From a virus: a stretch of DNA of 45,729 nucleotides. Location: the IMG/VR virus record IMGVR_UViG_3300013126_003015, positions 1 to 45,729 of that record. One strand, 5' to 3'. The position numbers and the translations under genes are program-made. Below the pieces are notes generated by a model. That model worked only from the letters and a program-made list of their open reading frames with translations, ran no database searches and was not told the DNA's origin. How positions within the stretch are numbered: the first letter of the stretch is position 1; each line of letters opens with the position of its first letter. Positions 39,740 to 45,729 of the stretch are shown here, one piece after another.

Positions 39740-40804
39740 ATGGGAATGCAAAAAGGATATATGACCAATATCAACATCCATCCAGGAAAAATTGGTCCAG
39801 AAAGAAGACAAGAGATTTTAGATGACATATCTGATAGAGGGACTTTTTTACCTAGAGGGGTCTTGGAGGAAGATATGGACCAAACTGTTGTTGAGTTCTT
39901 AACATCTGATAACAGAATGGGTTTAACTATTGATGGAGAAAAAGTTCCCGTTATATTTTTAACCATTCAAAGATGGACCGAATTTAGTAAAACATGGCAA
40001 TTTTCTGATAAATTTAAAAACATTGAATTACCATTTATTACTATTGTCAGAAAACCAGATATTCAACAAGGTCAAAATCAAGCTGGTTTGTGGAATATTC
40101 CAGTTAGTAGAACATATACTTACATGAAAGTACCAACTTGGGACGGTGTTAGAAGAGGTGTTGATTTGTACAAGATACCACAACCAACATCTGTTGATTT
40201 AACTTATGAGGTTAGATTATTTACTAACAGAATGAAAGATTTGAACAAATTCAATAGATTAATTCAAAGAGCTTTTCAATCTAGACAATGTTATATAACA
40301 GTAAATGGTCATCCAATGCCACTACACTTGGAATCGATAGGTGATGAAAGCAATATTGATGATTTTGAAAATAGAAGATTTTATGTTCAATTATTCGAAA
40401 TGAAATTGTTAGGTTACATTTTAGATGAGGATGATTTTGAAGTAATACCGACAATAAATAGAAGTGTTGTATCGTTAGAAGTTGAGGATAGAAAAATATT
40501 TAGAGATGGTGATATAGTGTTTGAACCTACAAAAGTTAAAAATACTGTAACATATTCATTTGTATTTAAACCAGGTGGTAACACAACGTTTACTTTTTTA
40601 TGTCCATACTCAATTAATTTTACACAAATTGTTGAAATAAATAACATTACTAGAATTGTAATTAGTGTTAATGGTGTTGGTGTTTTTGATGGGACAGTAA
40701 TGACTACACCTATCGTTGTAAATTCAAATGATAGTGTGACAATAAAAGTATATAAAAGTGCTTATACTCTAGGTGAGTTTAAAATAATTGGTAGTACAAT
40801 ATAA
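39740..40804 (+). CDS. Virion structural protein
   Basis: A 354-residue protein. The first 30 residues (GYMTNINIHPGKIGPERRQE) and the segment LFTNRMKDLNKFNRLIQRAF, then SRQCYITVNGHPMPLHLESI, are typical of a phage head-tail or tail-tube related protein. The C-terminal 110 residues form an extra beta domain (RSVVSLEVEDRKIFRDGDIV, NTVTYSFVFKPGGNTTFTFL, NGVGVFDGTVMTTPIVVNSN) of the sort that decorates fibre or capsid proteins. Downstream fibre genes make a tail role more likely. An ATG two codons downstream is also possible. Confidence 0.6.
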   Translation: MGMQKGYMTNINIHPGKIGPERRQEILDDISDRGTFLPRGVLEEDMDQTVVEFLTSDNRMGLTIDGEKVPVIFLTIQRWTEFSKTWQFSDKFKNIELPFITIVRKPDIQQGQNQAGLWNIPVSRTYTYMKVPTWDGVRRGVDLYKIPQPTSVDLTYEVRLFTNRMKDLNKFNRLIQRAFQSRQCYITVNGHPMPLHLESIGDESNIDDFENRRFYVQLFEMKLLGYILDEDDFEVIPTINRSVVSLEVEDRKIFRDGDIVFEPTKVKNTVTYSFVFKPGGNTTFTFLCPYSINFTQIVEINNITRIVISVNGVGVFDGTVMTTPIVVNSNDSVTIKVYKSAYTLGEFKIIGSTI

Positions 40805-40809
40805 CGAAA

Positions 40810-41214
40810 ATGGTAAATAATTATAGACCACTATATCATTCTGACATAAACGAAACGTTTATTATTGAACCAGAGGGTAATTCTGGTTCAACTATTATTT
40901 CTGCGTGTACAGCTGTTTTTACTAATTCAGTTATTTCATGTAGTGGTGATTCTCAAATTAATTTATCAACTGGTGTTATTGAAATTGATTCTAATTTAGA
41001 ACCAAATGTTGATGCAAACTTAGATTTAGGTTCATCAGTTAGAAGATTTAGAAATATAAGCACTGTAAGTGGTACTTCAACAGTTTGGACATCGACAATA
41101 AAAGTAACGACACCTACTTTAGATTTAGGTATCGATTCACAAGGTAATGTAAGGCAGATTACTGCTAATAATTCAATAATACAAGATGATTCATTATTGG
41201 GTGGAACTTATTAA
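40810..41214 (+). CDS. Short fibre-associated protein
   Basis: A 134-residue protein: INETFIIEPEGNSGSTIISA at the N terminus, then beta repeats with VDANLDLGSSVRRFRNIST and TIKVTTPTLDLGIDSQGNVR. It ends DDSLLGGTY, similar to the end LDGGSY of the next fibre and GGTY of the small remnant ORF at 42788. The LDLGSSxRRFRxI segment is a common trimeric fibre motif. It is likely a short fibre or fibre tip. Confidence 0.65.
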   Translation: MVNNYRPLYHSDINETFIIEPEGNSGSTIISACTAVFTNSVISCSGDSQINLSTGVIEIDSNLEPNVDANLDLGSSVRRFRNISTVSGTSTVWTSTIKVTTPTLDLGIDSQGNVRQITANNSIIQDDSLLGGTY

Positions 41215-41224
41215 AAAACTAATA

Positions 41225-41238
41225 TATTTATATAAAAA
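41225..41238 (+). promoter_or_regulatory. Phage-type promoter motif
   Basis: TATTTATATAAAAA ends 8 nt before the ATG at 41247; variant with TATA in place of TAAT. Confidence 0.6.
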
Positions 41239-41246
41239 CATAAAAA

Positions 41247-42686
41247 ATGGCAACAAGGAATACAAGATTTATACTAAAGAATAATAATAACTCAGCGGCA
41301 CCATTTTCTGGTGCTACGTTGTATGCTGGTGAACCAATAGTAAACACAGCTGCTGGTATTATGATGTTCTCTGGGGTAACCAGTGGAACAAATGATTGGG
41401 TACCAGCTGGAGCTGGAGCTAATGGTAATTTCTTTGAGGTTGGTTCTAACCTATATAATTTAAAAATTAGAAACCAAATTACATCATATAGTGGTGTTAC
41501 TAACTTGAGTGGTAAATTCTTGTCTGGTACAACTAACGGTTTTGTGTTGGCTGATATTACTTCAATTGCTGGTGTTGATACTTATGTTACTGGTTTTACT
41601 TATAGTAATAACGTACTTACTATCAAACAAAACCAAGGTCAAGCTGATTTAACAGCTACTATCAATACAATGACTGGTTTAACTGTAAATGGTACATTGT
41701 CAGCAACAACAGCTAATTTTGGTACTTCAAATATCACTACATTGAATGTAACTGGTGGTAGTGTAACAACAGCTGCTAGTAATCCAAATGATATTGTAAA
41801 TTATAGTACATTAACTGCGTATACTCAAAACAATGATATTTATGTTACTGGTGGTACAATTTCTTATATTGGTTCAAATGGTTCATTAACTTTAAATAGA
41901 AAAGGTGCTAATGATGTAACAATTACTGGATTACATGACCTATATTTAACTGGAGGTACTTATGCAGCTGGTACTCTTACATTAAATAATAATTCTGGTG
42001 GAACATTTAACGTAACTGGTTTAACTTCAACTGATACTTATGTAACTGGATTCACATATTCGCCAACAACAAATACGTTCACAATCAAACAAAACCAAGG
42101 TCAAGCTGATTTAACTTCTACTATAACAACAATGACTGGTTTAACTTTAAGTAATTTAACCGATGGTAGAGTTGTTTATGTAGGAACTGGTGGTTTATTA
42201 ACAAATGAAGCTGGGTTTACTTATGATGCCGCAACAAATGCGTTTAGTGTTCCTTCTGATGGTTCAGTTAGTGTCGGTACTGGTGGTTTATCAGTGGCTG
42301 GTGATGCTGTAATTCAAGGTTCATTAACAGTATTTGGCTCATCTGTTTCTGCATTTACTTCTCAATTATACGTAGAAGATGATAACATTACGTTGAACTA
42401 CAACCCGACTGGAAGCACTACATCAACATCATTAGGTGCTGGTTGGACAATTCAAGATGGTTCTGGTATTTCAAATACTGCAACTACATTGAATATCGGT
42501 TTATCTTATTCAAATAGTAATTTAAGCCCAAATACTGAATATACATCATCAACTGGAAATGCAAACAGAAACTTCTTTACTCAATTAGGTGATATTATAA
42601 TTAGAAACACTAACTATGATAAAAACTCACCAAATGGTGTAAGGGTACTAGCAGAAAACGACATCTTAGATGGGGGTAGCTATTGA
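41247..42686 (+). CDS. Tail fibre with N-terminal anchor and internal repeats
   Basis: A 479-residue fibre. The N-terminal 45 residues (MATRNTRFILKNNNNSAAPF, SGATLYAGEPIVNTAAGIMM) are homologous to the start of the 42960 fibre and form a shared attachment module. The middle has two copies of a unit of about 35 residues (DTYVTGFTYSNNVLTIKQNQ ... MTGL near residue 112, and DTYVTGFTYSPTTNTFTIKQ ... MTGL near 270). The C-terminal part has YVEDDNITLNYNPTGST, similar to EDNNIDLNYNGTQET at the end of the 21746 fibre. It ends LDGGSY. The TGA at the end is followed by a terminator. Confidence 0.8.
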   Translation: MATRNTRFILKNNNNSAAPFSGATLYAGEPIVNTAAGIMMFSGVTSGTNDWVPAGAGANGNFFEVGSNLYNLKIRNQITSYSGVTNLSGKFLSGTTNGFVLADITSIAGVDTYVTGFTYSNNVLTIKQNQGQADLTATINTMTGLTVNGTLSATTANFGTSNITTLNVTGGSVTTAASNPNDIVNYSTLTAYTQNNDIYVTGGTISYIGSNGSLTLNRKGANDVTITGLHDLYLTGGTYAAGTLTLNNNSGGTFNVTGLTSTDTYVTGFTYSPTTNTFTIKQNQGQADLTSTITTMTGLTLSNLTDGRVVYVGTGGLLTNEAGFTYDAATNAFSVPSDGSVSVGTGGLSVAGDAVIQGSLTVFGSSVSAFTSQLYVEDDNITLNYNPTGSTTSTSLGAGWTIQDGSGISNTATTLNIGLSYSNSNLSPNTEYTSSTGNANRNFFTQLGDIIIRNTNYDKNSPNGVRVLAENDILDGGSY

Positions 42687-42732
42687 TGGACCGAAGAAAA
42701 TACTAATTTTTCATTATTTCAACATATTTATT

Positions 42733-42759
42733 AAAGGACGGGTTATCTTGTCCTTTTTT
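42733..42759 (+). terminator. Rho-independent terminator
   Basis: AAAGGAC (42733-42739), a 10-nt loop, GTCCTTT (42750-42756) and a TTT continuation. It lies 47 bp after the 41247 fibre stop and probably ends that transcript. It is followed by the small GIY remnant and a second hairpin before the next fibre. Confidence 0.8.
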
Positions 42760-42787
42760 AATATAACAAAATTTAAGTTTAAAAACA

Positions 42788-42835
42788 ATGAAAGGTATTT
42801 ATAAAATAGTTAATTTAACTGGTGGTACATACTAA
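42788..42835 (+). pseudogene. 15-codon GIY-YIG scar fused to a fibre-like end
   Basis: ATG at 42788 encodes MKGIYKIVNLTGGTY and then TAA. The first eleven residues are the canonical N terminus of a GIY-YIG homing endonuclease (MKGIYKIVNLTNG...). The last four match the C termini of the fibre genes here (LLGGTY, LDGGSY), and the DNA around the end (GGTGGTACATACTAAAA) resembles 41199-41216 (GGTGGAACTTATTAAAA). The tiny ORF is best seen as the remains of a deleted endonuclease. It may be short enough to be meaningless; the double match argues against chance. Confidence 0.5.
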
Positions 42836-42864
42836 AAGATTTACTTTAAAAATATCATAATTAT

Positions 42865-42893
42865 AATATGCACAATTTACAGTTGTGCATATT
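42865..42893 (+). other. Perfect hairpin in inter-fibre gap
   Basis: AATATGCACAA, 7-nt loop TTTACAG, TTGTGCATATT: an 11-bp perfect stem followed by TATTTTA. It is at the end of the scar region and before the promoter area of the 42960 fibre. It could be a second terminator, or a processing or protein-binding site. A 12-bp palindrome CTCTATATAGAG (42926-42937) lies 33 bp further on. In 42687-42959 there is otherwise only the terminator and the scar. Confidence 0.5.
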
Positions 42894-42959
42894 TATTTTA
42901 TAGAGGTTACATAACCTACACATAACTCTATATAGAGATTTTTATTTTGAACCATACAT

Positions 42960-43907
42960 ATGGCTAATCGAAACAATACGTTTTTATTAAAACGTTCAAG
43001 TGTTGCTGGTAAAATACCAACTGCTGGTAGTTTATTATTAGGTGAAATAGCTTTAAATACAGCTGACGCAATCCTTTATACCTCTGGAACAACTGCTAAC
43101 ACAATATTACCAATAGGTTGGGATAGGATAGCAAGAACTGGCGATACAATGACTGGTTCTTTTTATGCACCAACTATTTCTGCATCAACAATATCTGCTA
43201 CAACATATCTTAATTTACCATCAATGTCTGGTTCTTTTTTACCTTTGAGTGGTGGAACTGTAACTGGTGCTACTATATTTACTAACGGTTTAATTGCTAA
43301 TACAATATCTGCGACAACTTATTATAATTTACCTCTAGATGTATTTACTACTGGTGTTACTGTTTCTAATGGTTCTGTTACATTTAATAGAAACGATAGT
43401 ATGTCAGCCTACACTTTTGGTTTTAGTGGTGTTAATATCAGTGTTATTAGTGATGATGTAAATAAGAGAATAACTTTTAGTGCATCAACTGGTGGGGGTT
43501 CATCATTACCAACACTTAATAACTCACAAATATTTATAGGTGATACTTCAAATGTAGCTCAAGCTAGAAATGTAAGTGGTGATATTGGTTTAGATTATAG
43601 TGGGTTAACAACAATACAACCGAATGTTGTTACTTATGATAAGATGCAAGTTGTTAGTCAACATGCTGTTTTAGGTTCACCTAATTTAACTGGTGGAACT
43701 GTTGAAGAAATACCTATTATTGATGGGTATGTGTTTAGTGGTGATACCGTAGCTAATTTGTTAGATAATGTTAGTAATTGGGATATAAATGGTGTTTATA
43801 CTGGAACACCAATAACTGGTACTTATCAAGGACAATCTCATTATAATTCTAGTTATTGGTTTACCGCAGTTAATGATAATGTTTGGATAAGATTAATACG
43901 AGGATAA
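42960..43907 (+). CDS. Tail fibre protein
   Basis: A 315-residue fibre. The N terminus (MANRNNTFLLKRSSVAGKIP, TAGSLLLGEIALNTADAILY) is homologous to the 41247 fibre and to anchor regions of other phage fibres ('LKRS..gk.PT...L.lGElaiNtaDg.ly'). Short TISATTY repeats (near 67 and 110) make a coiled or beta-spiral stalk. The second half has NNSQIFIGDTSNVAQARNVSG, DIGLDYSGLTTIQ, and a final WDINGVYTGTPITGTYQGQS, GQSHYNSSYWFTAVND region. The end, NVWIRLIRG, is immediately followed by the next ATG (2-bp gap). Confidence 0.78.
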   Translation: MANRNNTFLLKRSSVAGKIPTAGSLLLGEIALNTADAILYTSGTTANTILPIGWDRIARTGDTMTGSFYAPTISASTISATTYLNLPSMSGSFLPLSGGTVTGATIFTNGLIANTISATTYYNLPLDVFTTGVTVSNGSVTFNRNDSMSAYTFGFSGVNISVISDDVNKRITFSASTGGGSSLPTLNNSQIFIGDTSNVAQARNVSGDIGLDYSGLTTIQPNVVTYDKMQVVSQHAVLGSPNLTGGTVEEIPIIDGYVFSGDTVANLLDNVSNWDINGVYTGTPITGTYQGQSHYNSSYWFTAVNDNVWIRLIRG

Positions 43908-43908
43908 T

Positions 43909-44145
43909 ATGATAGCGTATAAAGGAAGATTATTAAAAGTTGTTGTGTCTGAAAATACAGCTTCATTAAAATTGCATGATTTTCAGACACCGTATTCTTA
44001 TTGTGGTATTGCTGATATTAATAGTAATCAAAATGATAATGTTTGGAAAATAACTAGAATTACAGTAAACACTGATGGAACAATAACAACTCAAGAAGCA
44101 ACAAATGTTGCATGGAGTAATAGATATTCAATAACATATAATTAA
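43909..44145 (+). CDS. Small fibre-associated protein
   Basis: A 78-residue protein: IAYKGRLLKVVVSENTASLK, LHDFQTPYSYCGIADINSNQ, NDNVWKITRITVNTDGTITT. It has a single Cys and a compact beta pattern, like the short proteins that cap or chaperone fibres. Its start is one base after the fibre stop, so it is translationally coupled to it. Confidence 0.6.
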   Translation: MIAYKGRLLKVVVSENTASLKLHDFQTPYSYCGIADINSNQNDNVWKITRITVNTDGTITTQEATNVAWSNRYSITYN

Positions 44146-44156
44146 AATTAAAAATT

Positions 44157-44327
44157 ATGAAAAAATACAGTATAGTAATTAATCACATTGGTAACGATTT
44201 ATACGCAATCGTTATTAAAAAATTTGATATAATTGATGGAGTAGTAACTAATGAAATTAGCGAAATTCACACTAATAAAACATTATCTGAATGTGTAACT
44301 ATTCAAAATAATATAATTCAAAACTAA
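44157..44327 (+). CDS. Small protein between fibre genes
   Basis: A 56-residue frame from ATG at 44157: MKKYSIVINHIGNDLYAIVI, KKFDIIDGVVTNEISEIHTN, KTLSECVTIQNNIIQN. It is short but has regular beta-strand periodicity, is packed 11 bp after one gene and 5 bp before the next, and starts in the A-rich context usual here. A fibre assembly helper is possible; function unknown. Confidence 0.6.
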   Translation: MKKYSIVINHIGNDLYAIVIKKFDIIDGVVTNEISEIHTNKTLSECVTIQNNIIQN

Positions 44328-44332
44328 TAATT

Positions 44333-45729
44333 ATGGCTACAAGATTTGCAATAGCTAATGGGAACTGGAGTAATACAGCCATTTGGGATAATGGTGCATT
44401 ACCTTTAAGTACTGACAATGTTTATGCTAATGGATTTACAGTTATAGTAAACCAAGATATAACAGTTAAAAAATTATGTAATAGTACTAGTGATGTTTAT
44501 CTACCAGATATGCCTATCCCTTTGATGACTGGTAATCTACTACCAAGTGGTGAAGCTTTTGCTGGTCAAAATACATCTAATGCTTATGTGGTATTTGATT
44601 ATACTAATTCTACATTTTGGTCATCAACTAATTTAACTGATTGTTATGTTGGGTATATGTTTCCCACTGGTAAAGTAATTAAGAGATATTATTTTTATAG
44701 AAATAATAATATCAATCAATCTCCACAGTCTTGGGTTTTTGAGGGTTCTAATGATGGGATAACATATAATGTATTAGAAACAGTAACAGCAAACGTAGCT
44801 TATACTCCGTATACAAGTGGGATTTTAGCTAACACAACATCATATACATATTATAGAATAAGAATTACTGCTGTAAAATTTGGGTCACAAGCGTATCTAT
44901 ACAATCTAGAAATGACAGAAAGTGTTGGTACCGTATATGGTACAACAGCTACTGGTAAATTTGATGTCAATACATCTATAAATATTGTTTTTGATGGTGG
45001 TGATGGTATTGTAGTGCACGCCAACACTGCTAATGCTAATATTGTGTTAGCTATCAACGCAAACTCACCAGACATAGTAAATTTATCATCAATAAATGGT
45101 GGTTATATTTTAGGCCCTAAACAACAGACATATGGCAACATGGACCCAACAGCGTTACGAACATATGGTACATGTGTCTTAAACTATATTGGAGACGTTT
45201 ATTCACCAAATGTAGGTGGATATAGTAGAAATGGTAATTTTTATATAGGTGGAAATGGTATTGTTAATATTATAGGTAATATATATGGTCCTACTACTAC
45301 GGATGTGAATGGTAGTTTTATGGTAAATATAGTAGCTACTGCTCCAACGGTTAATATAACTGGTAATATATATGGTGCTACGGGTCATATTGGTAATAGA
45401 GGTATTCAAATGACTTCAACAAATGGTATACTTAATGTGACTGGTAATATTATAACACAATTAGGTCCTGGCGTTTGGACTACAGCTGGTGTTTTAAATC
45501 ACACTGGTGTAGTACAAGTTTTAAGTCAAAACGCTAGGCCAGCTGTTTTATCAACTAGTACTTCAATAAATAAGTTTACTTCACCATTTATTAATTATGA
45601 TGGAGCTGTTGCAGTGAACGCTTATAAAATGCAATTTTATTCTGGTTCAACAGTTCAATGGTTATTCCAAGATTCTTCTAATACTAATTTTAATTTATAT
45701 TCTGCTAATGTTACTGGTAGTACATTAGG
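44333..45729 (+). CDS. Tail fibre with discoidin-like domain, 3' end outside window
   Basis: The frame is open from ATG at 44333 to the end of the window (at least 465 residues) and the C terminus is missing. It begins MATRFAIANGNWSNTAIWDN. Residues 80-200 (AYVVFDYTNSTFW, CYVGYMFPTGKVIKRYYFYR, SWVFEGSNDGITYNVLETVT, YYRIRITAVKFGSQAYLYNL) have the layout of an F5/8-type C (discoidin-like) domain, which binds sugars. The later part is a repeated strand pattern (VNIIGNIYGPTTTDVNG, VNITGNIYGATG, LNVTGNIITQ), like a beta-helix. The role is probably receptor binding. Confidence 0.8.
   Translation, partial: MATRFAIANGNWSNTAIWDNGALPLSTDNVYANGFTVIVNQDITVKKLCNSTSDVYLPDMPIPLMTGNLLPSGEAFAGQNTSNAYVVFDYTNSTFWSSTNLTDCYVGYMFPTGKVIKRYYFYRNNNINQSPQSWVFEGSNDGITYNVLETVTANVAYTPYTSGILANTTSYTYYRIRITAVKFGSQAYLYNLEMTESVGTVYGTTATGKFDVNTSINIVFDGGDGIVVHANTANANIVLAINANSPDIVNLSSINGGYILGPKQQTYGNMDPTALRTYGTCVLNYIGDVYSPNVGGYSRNGNFYIGGNGIVNIIGNIYGPTTTDVNGSFMVNIVATAPTVNITGNIYGATGHIGNRGIQMTSTNGILNVTGNIITQLGPGVWTTAGVLNHTGVVQVLSQNARPAVLSTSTSINKFTSPFINYDGAVAVNAYKMQFYSGSTVQWLFQDSSNTNFNLYSANVTGSTL

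Noticed and set aside
1381-41238. T4 late promoter TATAAATA
   Set aside because: TATAAATA appears on the strand opposite to the genes (as TATTTATA in the sense direction). The consistent motif on the sense strand is TATTTATAATAAAA, so I treat it as a different element.
1-45729. tRNA, rRNA, integrase and attachment sites
   Set aside because: I saw no cloverleaf-type sequences with a T-loop consensus, no rRNA-like GC-rich segment and no recombinase motif. This is not an exhaustive computed search.

Overview
This window looks like a piece of a large, AT-rich, T4-related myovirus that infects a member of the Bacteroidetes, probably a flavobacterium. The evidence for a phage is a family B DNA polymerase, dUTPase, PhoH-type ATPase, SNF2-type helicase, glutaredoxin, free-standing homing endonucleases and a long series of tail-fibre and virion proteins in tightly packed, often overlapping genes. 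The evidence for the host is fourfold. Four intergenic regions carry TTG, then 20 nt, then TAnnTTTG or a one-base variant, which is the Bacteroidetes vegetative promoter layout. Shine-Dalgarno sequences are absent and starts are A-rich. One fibre has a C-terminal module like those of Bacteroidetes secreted proteins. No tRNA, rRNA, integrase or CRISPR array was seen. Exact taxonomy and genome size cannot be read from this window.

Layout. 1-1373 (minus): a partial unknown gene, a 245-bp gap with a start-less ORF remnant, and the PhoH-like ATPase. 1396-15182 (minus): a nearly gapless cassette of 15 to 16 genes, most of them for sugars: UDP-GlcNAc 2-epimerase, a GDPD-like protein, a HAD/nucleotidyltransferase fusion, two FkbM methyltransferases, a WavE-like protein, a GDP-mannose-3,5-epimerase-like enzyme, and several glycosyltransferases of GT2, GT4, GT-D and unassigned types. 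A host-type promoter sits just upstream. 15290-15994 (plus): a GIY-YIG homing endonuclease. 15987-18947 (minus): dUTPase, a degenerate HD-domain protein, a charged protein and another GT4 glycosyltransferase. 19038-21682 (minus): five small proteins that look virion-associated. 21746-31239 (plus): tail-fibre/adhesin genes, including a 1019-residue protein with 26 YadA-head-like repeats and an S74 chaperone domain, with an HNH endonuclease inserted between two of them. 31362-35213 (plus): DNA polymerase. 35245-39098 (minus): a virion protein, glutaredoxin and SNF2 helicase, with a frameshifted homing endonuclease on the plus strand between them. 39211 to the end (plus): virion and fibre genes, ending in a fibre that runs off the window.

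Two regulatory signals divide the genes. The host-like promoter precedes the glycan cassette, the HD/dUTPase pair, the DNA polymerase and (one mismatch) the SNF2 helicase. A different motif, TATTTATAATAAAA or a close variant, lies only 5 to 11 nt before the start codons of virion genes and phoH. It is probably a phage-specific (late) promoter giving leaderless or nearly leaderless mRNAs.

The most interesting points are: the two promoter classes; the large glycan cassette, whose target (virion, DNA or host surface) is unknown; the signs of homing-endonuclease traffic (an HNH gene flanked by a duplicated gene 3' end, a GIY-YIG scar of 15 codons, a PD-(D/E)XK-like gene broken by one base); and the modular, repeat-driven evolution of the fibres.
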